DNA from: Brachybacterium saurashtrense
GTDB lineage: Bacteria; Actinomycetota; Actinomycetes; Actinomycetales; Dermabacteraceae
Direction of reading: 5' to 3'
Assembly: GCF_003355475.1 (NCBI RefSeq)
Contig: NZ_CP031356.1
Coordinates: 2,294,001-2,358,000, forward strand
Length of the DNA stretch: 64,000 bases
The position numbers were made by a program, and so were the translations under genes. The notes below the pieces were generated by a model. The model had not been told where the DNA came from. It did no database searches and saw nothing but the letters and a program-made list of their open reading frames with translations. Below are positions 52,764 to 60,572 of the stretch, piece after piece. Positions within the stretch are counted from its first letter, which is position 1. Every line of letters starts with the position of its first letter.

Positions 52764-53792
52764 TCAGGAACCGGCAGGGGCGTCGTCGTCCTCGGGCGAA
52801 TCGGCCTCGGGCACCTCGGCGGTCGCGGCCTCCGCAGCGGTCACGGGCTGCTCGGTCTCCGCAGCGGCCTCGGGTGCCGGGACCGAGCTCTCCTCCGCGG
52901 GCTGCTCGGCGGCGGGGGTCTCCACGGCGGGCTGCTCCCCAGCGGGCTCCTCCGCGGCCTCGGCCGCCGGCGCCTCGGGCTCGGGGGTCGCGGGGGCGAC
53001 CTTCTCGACCTCCACGTCCAGCTCGTCGACGATCACGCCGGTGCTGCGTGGGATCTCGCGGTCCTCGTCCTGCGGGCCGGTCTCCGAGTGCGCGCCGCAG
53101 CCGTAGTTCAGGTGCACCACGCGCCCGTCGGCCGGGGACCATTCGTTGGTGCACACCCCGAACTCGCCGCGCAGCGAGCCGGAGAGCTTCGCGAGGAAGC
53201 CGCAGCTGGTGCAGTTCGCCGCGACGGTGCCGCGGCGTCCGCGGCCGGAGGTCTGGCGCGGGCCGAACTCGCCCTCGAGCCAGCGCTCCGCGGCCTCGCT
53301 GCGTCCCTCCGGGGAGAGCACCCGGGCACGGCCCAGGCCCAGCTCCCACAGCGCGACGCGGTCGGCGTCCTCGTCGCCCGTGGCCTCGTAGCCCTGCTCG
53401 AGCCGTTCGTCCTGCTCCCGGTAGGGCAGAAGGTCGTCGGCGCCCACGTCCGAGGGCTTCAGCCGCTCCGACCAGGGCTCCCACTGCGGGGCGAGGATCG
53501 CGTCGTCCCCCGGCAGCAGGGCGGTCTCGGCGACGGTCGCGGTCTTGGCCCGCGAGGCGCGCGCCACCACCACCACCCAGGACCAGCCCCGGTAGCCGGG
53601 CATGGTGCACTCGAAGACGTGGCTGACCAGCCGCTCCCCGCTCACCTCGACCCGCAGGTGCTCACCCACCTGCCCGGGCTCGGTGACCTCGAGCAGCGCC
53701 TCGCGGGCGAGCTCGACGGCGTCGGCCGCGATCGTGTCCAGCTTGGGCCGGGCGGTGCGGGGGCGGCGGGGGGCGGTGGTCGAAGACGTCAT
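52764..53792 (-). CDS. DUF3027 domain-containing protein
   Basis: 342 residues. The first ~245 form the DUF3027 domain of actinobacteria: GYRGWSWVVVVARASR (about 64-79), LLPGDDAILAPQWEPWSERL, and a Cys-rich part with CTSCGF, GVCTNEW and NYGCGAHSE that could bind zinc. The last ~85 residues are an acidic Ala/Glu/Pro low-complexity tail. The function is unknown. It starts 4 nt after the cold-shock gene stop, so the two are an operon, an arrangement also seen in other actinobacteria. Confidence 0.8.
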   Translation of the reverse strand: MTSSTTAPRRPRTARPKLDTIAADAVELAREALLEVTEPGQVGEHLRVEVSGERLVSHVFECTMPGYRGWSWVVVVARASRAKTATVAETALLPGDDAILAPQWEPWSERLKPSDVGADDLLPYREQDERLEQGYEATGDEDADRVALWELGLGRARVLSPEGRSEAAERWLEGEFGPRQTSGRGRRGTVAANCTSCGFLAKLSGSLRGEFGVCTNEWSPADGRVVHLNYGCGAHSETGPQDEDREIPRSTGVIVDELDVEVEKVAPATPEPEAPAAEAAEEPAGEQPAVETPAAEQPAEESSVPAPEAAAETEQPVTAAEAATAEVPEADSPEDDDAPAGS

Positions 53793-53796
53793 GGAG

Positions 53797-54183
53797 TCAG
53801 GCCTCGAAGTTGTCGGCGACGGCACGGAGGACGGTGGCGATCTTCTGGGAGTGCCCGCGATCGGGGTAGCGGCCCTGGCGCAGGCCGTTGGAGGCGTCGT
53901 CGAGCAGGCGGATCAGGTCCTCGACCATGCCCGCCATCTCGTCGGGCTTCTGGCGCCGGGCACGGCTCACCGAGGGTGCCGCCTCGAGCATCTGCAGGGA
54001 GAGCACCTGGGGGCCGCGGCGGCCGTCCACCATGTCGAACTCCACGCGTGCCCCCGGGCGCAGGGTGGTGACCCCGTCGGGCAGGTTCGTGGCGTGCACG
54101 TAGACGCTCTGGCCGTCCTCCTCATCGAGGATGAAGCCGAAGCCCTTCTCGGCGTCGTAGAACTTCACCTTGCCGCGTGGCAC
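53797..54183 (-). CDS. Cold-shock-domain protein with C-terminal extension
   Basis: 128 residues from GTG 54183. The cold-shock domain occupies residues 1-68: VPRGKVKFYDAEKGFGFI (RNP1 region) and SVYVHATNL (RNP2). A ~60-residue helical tail follows (EMAGMVEDLIRLLDDASNGL), absent from classical CspA. It likely binds single-stranded RNA/DNA. AAGGA is about 11 nt upstream. A GATAGACT stretch near 54311-54318 on the minus strand may be the promoter -10. First gene of the operon with DUF3027. Confidence 0.87.
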   Translation of the reverse strand: MPRGKVKFYDAEKGFGFILDEEDGQSVYVHATNLPDGVTTLRPGARVEFDMVDGRRGPQVLSLQMLEAAPSVSRARRQKPDEMAGMVEDLIRLLDDASNGLRQGRYPDRGHSQKIATVLRAVADNFEA

Positions 54184-54416
54184 CTGGATCCCATTCCTTG
54201 TCTGCTTCTCATCGGTCCGCGAGTAGTGGTCGCGGGGCGCCGTGGGAGCATCCGTGCCGGTCGCTCCGCGCTCACCCCGTGGGGCTGCCGGAGACCGTCC
54301 GGCAGCACTCGAGTCTATCGTGCGCGCCCGGCTGCAGGGCGAGCGGATTCCCCGGTCGTGACCACGGACACCGCGGCGGCCGCGGCACGGGGCGGCGACC
54401 CCTGCCGCGCACCGGG

Positions 54417-55121
54417 TCAGCGTCGGCGCTCGGCCGGGATCTCGCGCACCGGCGCGGTGGGCGCCACCGGGTCCAGGCCCAGGCCGGTGAGCACCTTCTC
54501 CAGGATCATCGCGGTGAACCCCCACACCAGGGCGTCCTGCGGGAGGTCGTACACGGGCCCCACGTCGACGCCGCGCAGCAGACCGCGCTGCTGGTGCGCC
54601 GGATCGGTGAGGGAGCCGGGCCCGTGCAGCGGGGCGAGCACCACCCTCTCCACCTCGATCGGGTCCTGCACGCCCAGCGGCGGCATCTGCGGGGACCAGC
54701 TCAGCACCGGGGTGACCAGCTGCCGCCGCCACGGCATGGGGATCGGCGCGAAGGCGCCCAGCACCTCGACGTCCCGCGGGTCCAGGCCCGTCTCCTCCTG
54801 CGCCTCCCGCAGCGCGGTGTGCACGTCGTCGCGGTCGCTCGCGTCCTGCTTGCCGCCGGGCAGGGAGAACTGGCCGGGCTGGGAGCGCAGGGCGTGACCG
54901 CGCTCCTCCAGCACCAGCGCGGCGCGGTCCAGCGCGGTGCCCGCCACGTGGATCAGCACGGCGCTGCGCCGCGGCGGCCCCTCCCCCGGGGCGCGCCGGG
55001 GGTCGCGCGGATCGGGCTCGCGGCGCAGCAGCACGTCGCCGCGGCGCGCCCGCGCGGCGAGCGGGGCGAGGAAGCGCGCCCCCTCGGGCAGCGGCCGGTG
55101 GGGACCGGGGTCGGCGCTCAC
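54417..55121 (-). CDS. NUDIX hydrolase, CoA-pyrophosphatase type
   Basis: 234 residues from GTG 55121, overlapping the nth stop by 4 nt (GTGA). The NUDIX box has GGKQDASDRDD followed by ALREAQEETGL (about 100-123), with the spacing and the T/H-A-L-R-E form typical of the CoA diphosphatase subgroup (NudL). RRSAVLIHVAG precedes it as the first strand. It probably hydrolyses CoA or related nucleotides. Translationally coupled to nth. Confidence 0.83.
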   Translation of the reverse strand: MSADPGPHRPLPEGARFLAPLAARARRGDVLLRREPDPRDPRRAPGEGPPRRSAVLIHVAGTALDRAALVLEERGHALRSQPGQFSLPGGKQDASDRDDVHTALREAQEETGLDPRDVEVLGAFAPIPMPWRRQLVTPVLSWSPQMPPLGVQDPIEVERVVLAPLHGPGSLTDPAHQQRGLLRGVDVGPVYDLPQDALVWGFTAMILEKVLTGLGLDPVAPTAPVREIPAERRR

Positions 55122-55816
55122 CGTGCGTCCACCCCCTCCCGCGGGCACAGATCCGCCAGCACGCAGCCCTCGCAGCGGGGCGCCCGGGCGGTGCACACCC
55201 GCCGACCGTGGAGGATCAGGCGCAGCCCCAGCACGGTGAGATCCTCCGCGGCGGCACCGGTGCAGTCGGCCTCCACCCGCGCCACCACGTCCTCCTCCAC
55301 GGCGCGCGGCGCGGTCGCGGCGCTCCAGCCGAGGCGCCGGGCGAGACGACCCACGTGGGTGTCGACGGCCAGCAGCGAGCGCCCGAACCAGGCTCCGCGC
55401 ACCACGTGGGCGGTCTTGCGCCCCACGCCGGGCAGGGCCTCGAGCGCGTCCTGGTCGTCAGGGACCACGCCGCCGTGCTGCGCCAGCAGTCCCTGCGCGA
55501 GCGCCCTCAGCCGACGCGCCCGGGTGGGACCCATCCCCAGCGGCCGCACCACCTCCGCGACCGCGGCCTCCTCGGCGGCGGCGAGCGCGGCGGGATAGGG
55601 CCAGCGGGAGAACAGCTCGGGCGTGATCAGATTGACCCGCACGTCGGTGGTCTGGGCGGAGAGCACGGTCGCGACCAGGAGCTCGAAGGCGTCACGGTGA
55701 TCGAGCTCGGTGCGCGCGTCGGCGTAGTGCTCGGCCAGCCGTGCGGCGACCTCGCCCGCCGGCGCCGGGCCCTCCGGGACGATCCCGGCACCGGCCCGGG
55801 AGGATCGCTCCGACAT
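55118..55816 (-). CDS. nth: Endonuclease III
   Basis: 232 residues. DNA glycosylase/AP lyase for oxidised pyrimidines. Helix-hairpin-helix LPGVGRKTAHV with catalytic Lys134, catalytic Asp152 in VDTHVGRLARRLG, and the [4Fe-4S] ligands Cys208, 215, 218 and 224 with the correct 6-2-5 spacing. LSAQTTDVRVN is the conserved N-terminal motif. ATG 55816 has GGAGG about 8 nt upstream; GTG 55822 is too close to it. Divergent from crp. Confidence 0.96.
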   Translation of the reverse strand: MSERSSRAGAGIVPEGPAPAGEVAARLAEHYADARTELDHRDAFELLVATVLSAQTTDVRVNLITPELFSRWPYPAALAAAEEAAVAEVVRPLGMGPTRARRLRALAQGLLAQHGGVVPDDQDALEALPGVGRKTAHVVRGAWFGRSLLAVDTHVGRLARRLGWSAATAPRAVEEDVVARVEADCTGAAAEDLTVLGLRLILHGRRVCTARAPRCEGCVLADLCPREGVDAR

Positions 55817-55873
55817 CTCCACACCTCCTCCTCCGCCGCGTCACGGGACCGCAGGCCCTCGGCACGGTAGTGT

Positions 55874-55899
55874 TTGACCATCATGTGACAGGTGCCACC
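55874..55899. promoter_or_regulatory. Candidate Crp half-conserved site in the nth-crp divergent region
   Basis: TGTGACAGGTGCCACC at 55884-55899 keeps the left TGTGA and three bases of the right CRP half-site. TTGACC at 55874-55879 resembles a -35 towards crp, and TACCGT (minus strand, 55864-55869) a -10 towards nth. Autoregulation by Crp is possible but weakly supported. Confidence 0.35.
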
Positions 55900-55973
55900 G
55901 CTCTTCGTGGCGCCCGCCACAGGAGTAGCACAGCACGGTCCCGAGGTTCGGGGCCCCACACCCAGGAGGTTCC

Positions 55974-56651
55974 GTGGACGAGAACATCGTACGGTCATCA
56001 CCGCTGTTCGCTGCGCTCGACGAGGACGGCAAGCAGGCCGTGCTGGCGTCGATGAAGCAGGAGGACTACCACCGCAGCGCCATCGTCTTCCGCGAGGGGG
56101 ATCCCGGCGACAGGCTGTTCATCATCGGCTCGGGCAAGGTGAAGGTGGGCCACGCCTCGGGCGACGGCCGCGAGAACCTGCTCGCGGTGCTCGGCCCCGG
56201 CGAGACCCTGGGTGAGCTCTCGCTGTTCGATCCGGCGCCGCGCAACGCGACCGCCACCGTGGTCGCCGAGACCACTCTCTACTCCCTCTCGCAGCAGGAC
56301 CTGTACCGGGTCCTCGCGCAGCGTCCCGAGGTGGGGCGCCACCTGCTCGCCTCGCTCGCCCGCCGCCTGCGCAAGACCAACGAGTCCCTCGCGGACCTGG
56401 TGTTCGCCGACGTGCCCGGCCGTGTGGCCAAGAACGTGCTCGACCTGGCCCAGCGCTTCGGTCGGCAGACGGACGACGGCGTGATGGTGGCCCACGGCCT
56501 CACCCAGGAGGAGCTCGCCCAGCTGGTGGGCGCCTCCCGCGAGACCGTGAACAAGGCCCTGGCGGACTTCGCCTCCCGCGGCTGGATTCGGCTGGAGGCC
56601 CGCGCGGTCCTCATCGCCGACGTGGAGCGTCTGCGCCGCCGCGCCCGCTGA
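55974..56651 (+). CDS. crp: Crp/Fnr-family transcription regulator (cAMP receptor type)
   Basis: 225 residues, GTG start with AGGAGG 5 nt upstream. Cyclic-nucleotide barrel in residues 15-115 with GDRLFIIGSGKVKVG and PGETLGELSLFDPAPRNATATV, the phosphate-binding cassette (G-E-L-S ... R-N-A-T). Long helix, then winged HTH with LTQEELAQLVGASRETVNKAL (recognition helix near 183-195). It is orthologous in context (nth-crp-MBL) to mycobacterial Rv3676 and corynebacterial GlxR, global regulators of carbon and energy metabolism. Confidence 0.92.
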   Translation: MDENIVRSSPLFAALDEDGKQAVLASMKQEDYHRSAIVFREGDPGDRLFIIGSGKVKVGHASGDGRENLLAVLGPGETLGELSLFDPAPRNATATVVAETTLYSLSQQDLYRVLAQRPEVGRHLLASLARRLRKTNESLADLVFADVPGRVAKNVLDLAQRFGRQTDDGVMVAHGLTQEELAQLVGASRETVNKALADFASRGWIRLEARAVLIADVERLRRRAR

Positions 56652-56686
56652 GCACTGCGCCCGGCAGACGCCCGCCCGACGCACCG

Positions 56687-56725
56687 GAGCCCCGGCTCTC
56701 CGTCCACGGACGGGGGCCGGGGCTC
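56687..56725 (+). terminator. Terminator after crp
   Basis: 10-bp stem GAGCCCCGGC / GCCGGGGCTC with an inner CCGTCC/GGACGG stem, 36 nt after the crp stop. It may also serve the converging MBL gene. Confidence 0.65.
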
Positions 56726-56822
56726 TGTCGTCCCGCGGGATGATCGCGGCCGCGTCCGGCGGCACCGCGGAGTGGGGCCCGGTCGGGACCGGCGGGCGGC
56801 GGCGGACGCGACGCGGCGGCGC

Positions 56823-57644
56823 TCAGCCCTCGGCCGCGAGGTGGTCGAGCGCCGCGCGCAGGTTCCAGCGCGCGGGCTCCTCGAGCTCCGGGGACAGCTC
56901 GGTGCCGTAGACGGCGCGGAGCAGGCGATCCATCGTGAGCACGCCGGCGCGACGCGCGCGACGCACCTCCTCGATCCGTTCGCGGCGGTGGGCGATGCTC
57001 TGCTCGAGCGCGGCGAGCACGGCGGTGGGGGTGTCGAAGGGCTCGCCGTGGCCGGGATGCAGCGAGCCGATGCGGCCGTCGAGCGTCATCGCGCGCAGGA
57101 TCGCCAGCGACTGCAGGTAGTCGGAGAGGGAGCCGTTGTGATGCGGCATGATCACCGTGGAGGAGCCGCCCAGCAGGGTGTCCCCGGCGAGCAGCCGCCC
57201 GCCGTCCACCAGCACGGCCACGGAGTCGGAGGTGTGGCCGGGCAGGTGGACGATGTGCCCCACGGTGCCGTGCGCACCCTCGAGGGTGGCCGGCAGCGGG
57301 CGGGAGCCGGGCACCGCCTCCTGGTCCGCGGCCCACAGCGGCACCTCGAGGCCGCTGCGCGCGGAGAGCTGCCGGGCGAGGGTGGCGGCACCGGCGGTGT
57401 GGTCGAGGTGGCGGTGCGTGACGAGCACGCCCTGGGGGTGGGCGTCGGGCCCGCAGCGCAGCAGCAGCTCGGCGAGGTGCTCCGGGTCCCGGGGGCCGGG
57501 GTCCACCACCCACACCCGGTCCCCGTCGCGCAGCACGTAGCTGTTGGTGCCGCTGAGCGTCATCGGCCCGGGGTTGTGGGCCCGCACCGCGATCAGCTCG
57601 ACCGGGGGCGCCTCGGGGTCCCGCTGCGGGGCGTGCTCGTCCAC
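56823..57644 (-). CDS. Metallo-beta-lactamase-fold hydrolase (LACTB2/Rv3677c type)
   Basis: 273 residues, GTG start 7 nt after the ridA stop. Zinc-site motifs: THRHLDHTAGA (around 75-85), LPGHTSDS, LAGDTLLGG and HPGHGEP, in the order of glyoxalase-II-like MBL enzymes. A C-terminal winged-helix-like part (RREEV.., residues 215-273) is as in LACTB2, an endoribonuclease. In actinobacteria it regularly lies between crp and ridA; the substrate is unproven. The start is uncertain by a few codons since no ribosome-binding site is seen. Confidence 0.82.
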   Translation of the reverse strand: MDEHAPQRDPEAPPVELIAVRAHNPGPMTLSGTNSYVLRDGDRVWVVDPGPRDPEHLAELLLRCGPDAHPQGVLVTHRHLDHTAGAATLARQLSARSGLEVPLWAADQEAVPGSRPLPATLEGAHGTVGHIVHLPGHTSDSVAVLVDGGRLLAGDTLLGGSSTVIMPHHNGSLSDYLQSLAILRAMTLDGRIGSLHPGHGEPFDTPTAVLAALEQSIAHRRERIEEVRRARRAGVLTMDRLLRAVYGTELSPELEEPARWNLRAALDHLAAEG

Positions 57645-57651
57645 CGCGGGC

Positions 57652-58155
57652 TCAGGCGGAGTGCGGGGCGGCGGGGCCGTCGAGCTCCACCAGCAGGTCC
57701 AGCTCCACCGGGGCGTCGAGGGGCAGCACCGCCACGCCCACGGCGGCGCGCGCATGGGTGCCCGCCTCGCCGAAGACCTCCCCGAGCAGGGTGCTGGCGC
57801 CGTTGATCACGGCCGGCTGGGCGGTGAAGGCGGGATCCGAGGCGACGTATCCGGTGAGCTTGACGACGCGGACGATCCGGTCGAGATCCCCCACCAGCGC
57901 CTCGATCGCCGCGAGGGCGTTGAGGCAGCAGGTCGCGGCGAGCTCGGCGGCCTGCTCCTGGGTGACCTCGGCACCCACCTTGCCGGTGCGCGGCAGGGCG
58001 CCGTCCACGAAGGGCAGCTGGCCGGAGGTGTGCACGTGCACACCGGTGGCCACCGCGGGCACGTAGGCGGCGACCGGTGCGGCCACGGTGGGCAGGGTGA
58101 GGCCGAGCGCGTCGAGACGAGCGCGCACGCGGGTGCTCCCAGGGGCGGCGGTCAT
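57652..58155 (-). CDS. ridA: RidA family protein
   Basis: 167 residues, about 40 longer than classical RidA at both ends. The core has VHTSGQLPFVDGALP, CLNALAAIEALVGDLDRIVRVVKLTGYVAS and the HARAAVGVAVLPLDAPVELDLL end with the conserved Arg that binds the carboxylate. RidA proteins deaminate reactive enamine/imine intermediates; this is the longer subgroup of uncertain activity. It lies 4 nt after the DUF4177 gene and precedes the MBL gene by 7 nt. Confidence 0.88.
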   Translation of the reverse strand: MTAAPGSTRVRARLDALGLTLPTVAAPVAAYVPAVATGVHVHTSGQLPFVDGALPRTGKVGAEVTQEQAAELAATCCLNALAAIEALVGDLDRIVRVVKLTGYVASDPAFTAQPAVINGASTLLGEVFGEAGTHARAAVGVAVLPLDAPVELDLLVELDGPAAPHSA

Positions 58156-58159
58156 CGGC

Positions 58160-58324
58160 TCAGGCCTCGCCGACGGGGCGCTTGAGGTAGGCGACCAGGT
58201 TCTCCGGGTTCGGGCCCGGCACCACCTGGACCAGCTCCCAGCCCTCCTCGCCGTAGTTGTCGAGGATCTGCTTGGTGGCGTGGATCAGCAGAGGCACGGT
58301 GAGGTATTCCCAGCGAGTCGTCAT
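58160..58324 (-). CDS. DUF4177 small protein
   Basis: 54 residues: MTTRWEYLTVPLLIH, then ILDNYGEEGWELVQVVPGP and YLKRPVGEA. The W-E-Y start and G-x-x-G-W-E-L-V centre are the DUF4177 pattern (two strands and a helix). The function is unknown; it is a conserved partner of RidA and the MBL gene in actinobacteria. A TAGGCT hexamer ends 6 nt before ATG 58324, so the DUF4177-ridA-MBL operon appears to start leaderless here. Confidence 0.82.
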   Translation of the reverse strand: MTTRWEYLTVPLLIHATKQILDNYGEEGWELVQVVPGPNPENLVAYLKRPVGEA

Positions 58325-58330
58325 GGCAGG

Positions 58331-58336
58331 AGCCTA
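58331..58336 (-). promoter_or_regulatory. -10 hexamer TAGGCT, leaderless promoter of the DUF4177-ridA-MBL operon
   Basis: TAGGCT on the minus strand ends 6 nt before ATG 58324. Confidence 0.55.
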
Positions 58337-58392
58337 CCGGTGCGCCGTGCGGGATGCGCGGTCGCCGGCACGGCCGGTCGCGCGCGCGGCGC

Positions 58393-58695
58393 TCAGCTGC
58401 CGACGGCCTGCTTCTCGGCGCGGCGCAGCGCGCTCCACCAGTCGCTGACATCGGGATGCTGGCGCAGCAGCCGACGGCGCTCCCGCTCGGTCATTCCGCC
58501 CCACACCCCGAAGTCGACGCGGTTGTCCAGTGCGTCGGCCAGACACTCGGTGCGCACCGGGCACGCCCCGCAGGCGACCTTCACGGCGTGCTGCTCGGCA
58601 CCCTGCACGAAGAATCCGTCCGGCTCCATGGTCACGCAGGCACCGCGCGTCGCCCAGCTGGAGTCCGTGGTGGTGGGAGAAGTCCCGATGGTCAT
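58393..58695 (-). CDS. wblA: WhiB-family regulator, WblA/WhiB4 type
   Basis: 100 residues. Four Fe-S ligands at Cys20, 42, 45 and 51 (C-x2-C-x5-C), then the turn GVWGGMTERERRRLL, typical of WhiB proteins. The segment EPDGFFVQGAEQ and CPVRTECLADALDNR are close to WblA of Streptomyces and WhiB4 of mycobacteria, and the neighbourhood (ridA, MBL, crp, nth) agrees. It is a redox-sensitive [4Fe-4S] sigma-factor partner linked to oxidative-stress control and development. Two in-frame ATGs (58695 and 58701) are possible; GGAAGGGG has better spacing to 58695. Confidence 0.93.
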   Translation of the reverse strand: MTIGTSPTTTDSSWATRGACVTMEPDGFFVQGAEQHAVKVACGACPVRTECLADALDNRVDFGVWGGMTERERRRLLRQHPDVSDWWSALRRAEKQAVGS

Positions 58696-58716
58696 GTACA
58701 TCCCCTTCCGAATCCC

Positions 58717-58773
58717 GGATCGACGTTGATCCGTTGACGCACACACTGTAAGGAGACTTCTGCCACAGTGCAA
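58717..58773 (-). promoter_or_regulatory. wblA promoter and near-palindromic leader
   Basis: On the minus strand -35 TTGCAC (58768-58773) is followed after exactly 17 bp by -10 TACAGT (58745-58750). This is the best sigma-70-like promoter in the window. Between the start point and the gene, 58717-58732 reads GGATCAACGTCGATCC, a 16-bp near-perfect palindrome that could be an operator. Confidence 0.65.
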
Positions 58774-58866
58774 AGCGAGGCATCGGGGCACGAAAGCTGC
58801 CTTCAGACCGGTGTCACCTCCCCACCGGTTGCGGGACCGCTCGGCACCTCTTCGCACTGCGCCGCC

Positions 58867-60420
58867 TCAGGGCGGCACAGCGCTGGTCTCGACGGCGCGG
58901 AAGGCGGTCGGCGGCCGGCCGTGGACGCGCGTGAACGCACGGCTGAAGCCAGCGGCGTCCGCGTAGCCGAGTCCGCGAGCCACCTGCGAGGGCCGGGCGC
59001 CGTCGCGCAGCATCCTCCGCGCCCAGGCCATGCGGAGGCGTGTGCGCCACACCGGCAGGGGGCTGCCGGTGAGCACCTCGACGGCTCGGCGCAGTGCGGC
59101 AGGATCGATCTCGACCTCAGCGGCGAGGACGTCGACAGGGCGATGATCCCGGGGGTTGCGGGCGAGGCGCCGAAGGAGTGCATAGGTCGCATCGACCACA
59201 GCGGCGGGCACCTCGGCGAACTCTGCCAGCCCCAGCGCCCGCTGTAGCGCCCGGCGCGGATCATCGATGCCGGACGGCTCCACCCCGGCATACGTCCACG
59301 CGGACAGTCGGATCAACGCCTCGCGTGCCTCGGGCCCGAGGCGCGCGATCGCGCCTCCGGCCATGTCGATTCCCCCCGGAAGCCACCCGACGGGCAGCAC
59401 CGACGATTCCGCGCCCGCACGCAGCGAGACGTCCCGACCCGCAGGAAGGCATGCGAGCTCGTCCGCCGCCACCGCCATCTCGCGGCCATCGACCGCGAGG
59501 GTCGCGGACCCGCCGACCACCCAGAGGACCACGTGGTACGGAGAGCACTGAAGATCGATGGTCGCAGCGCGGCGGCCGGGAGGCTTGCCCATGCCACCCT
59601 CCGGCAGGGCTCCGGTTGCCGCGGGAGTCGGCCACGCGTGAGCATCCGTCCGCGAGGCCGGCGGCCGCGGCGCAACCGGGGCACCAGACCGTGCGGCGTC
59701 ACGGCCGAGCAGATGCCCGGGGGCGATCCCCCACTCGCGCCGAAACGCGCGAGCGAACGCCTGCGGACTGCTGTACACCGTCCTCGCAGCCCCCGCGGCG
59801 ACGCTGCCCTCACGCACGATGCGCTCGGCTGCCCGCGAGAGCTCGTGACGCGCCCTCCATCGCTGGGGCGTCCATCCGGTCTCCGCCCGGAATCCGCGGG
59901 CGAGCATGCTCTCGCCGACACCGTGCATCGTGCAGACATCCTGCACTGGGCGCGAGGGGTCGGCCAGCAGCGTCTCGGCGATCCGTCGCAGGGCCTCCGA
60001 ACGCGGCATGGAGGGCGGGTGGATCCGCGGGCCGCCCTGCCGGATCAGAGCGAGGATGGCGGCGGCGCGGACACCACCGCCGCTCAGCACGCCGAGACTG
60101 CGGGTGAAGGCCGCGAGCATCGCGTCGGACAGGGGCGGGGGCACGTGCGCGGTGAACGGCATCGAGGGGCCCGCCGCCCGGTCGGCGTCCCGCACCCTGA
60201 TCGGGAGCACACAGGCCCCCCTCGCACCGCGCACCGAGGCGCCCTGGCCTCCTGGGATCCACAGTGCGTCACCCGCTCCGAGCTCCCGACGCCGCGAGCC
60301 GACGGTCGCCTCTGCGGTCCCTCCGGCAACCCAGAGCACCACCGGCGCCCCTGCGCGGAGACGGGTGTGCGTCGGCACCACGGGCAGTACCTGGTGGTCG
60401 AACTCGGGGAGCGATGACAA
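58867..60420 (-). CDS. Tandem-duplicated AraC-family regulator (two sensor-HTH units)
   Basis: 517 residues read from TTG 60420; GTG codons a few residues later are alternatives. Unit 1: cupin-like strands PVVLWVAGGTAEATVG...WIPGGQGASVRG (25-66) and an AraC HTH (about 141-238, ending TVYSSPQAFARAFRREWGI). Unit 2: matching strands HVVLWVVGGSATLAVDG...LPAGRDVSLRAG (296-336) and a second AraC HTH (about 412-508, ending GYADAAGFSRAFTRVHGRPP). A Pro/Ala linker (245-280) joins them. Ordinary AraC proteins have one unit of ~270-300 residues. It is divergent from the siderophore importer across an iron-box palindrome and probably controls it, perhaps in response to the siderophore. Confidence 0.85.
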   Translation of the reverse strand: MSSLPEFDHQVLPVVPTHTRLRAGAPVVLWVAGGTAEATVGSRRRELGAGDALWIPGGQGASVRGARGACVLPIRVRDADRAAGPSMPFTAHVPPPLSDAMLAAFTRSLGVLSGGGVRAAAILALIRQGGPRIHPPSMPRSEALRRIAETLLADPSRPVQDVCTMHGVGESMLARGFRAETGWTPQRWRARHELSRAAERIVREGSVAAGAARTVYSSPQAFARAFRREWGIAPGHLLGRDAARSGAPVAPRPPASRTDAHAWPTPAATGALPEGGMGKPPGRRAATIDLQCSPYHVVLWVVGGSATLAVDGREMAVAADELACLPAGRDVSLRAGAESSVLPVGWLPGGIDMAGGAIARLGPEAREALIRLSAWTYAGVEPSGIDDPRRALQRALGLAEFAEVPAAVVDATYALLRRLARNPRDHRPVDVLAAEVEIDPAALRRAVEVLTGSPLPVWRTRLRMAWARRMLRDGARPSQVARGLGYADAAGFSRAFTRVHGRPPTAFRAVETSAVPP

Positions 60421-60445
60421 CGATCAGCCGATCTGGGTGCACGGA

Positions 60446-60476
60446 ATCAGGTTAGGCGATCCTAGCCTTACCTGAT
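60446..60476. promoter_or_regulatory. 31-bp palindrome containing a DtxR/IdeR iron box
   Basis: Arms ATCAGGTTAGGC (60446-60457) and GCCTTACCTGAT (60465-60476) pair at 11 of 12 positions around a 7-bp centre. The inner 19 bp (60452-60470, TTAGGCGATCCTAGCCTTA) matches the DtxR/IdeR consensus TWAGGTTAGSCTAACCTWA at 15 positions. -10-like hexamers lie inside it in both directions (TAGCCT on plus, TAGGAT on minus), so a bound repressor would silence both the AraC gene and fepB. Confidence 0.8.
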
Positions 60477-60572
60477 GAGCCCCCGGGCTCGGCGCCGACG
60501 ATGCCGCAGACCACCCCGAGATCACTGACGACCGCTCGCCGGCCCTGCACCGGCGGGACGAAGGAAGGCCTC

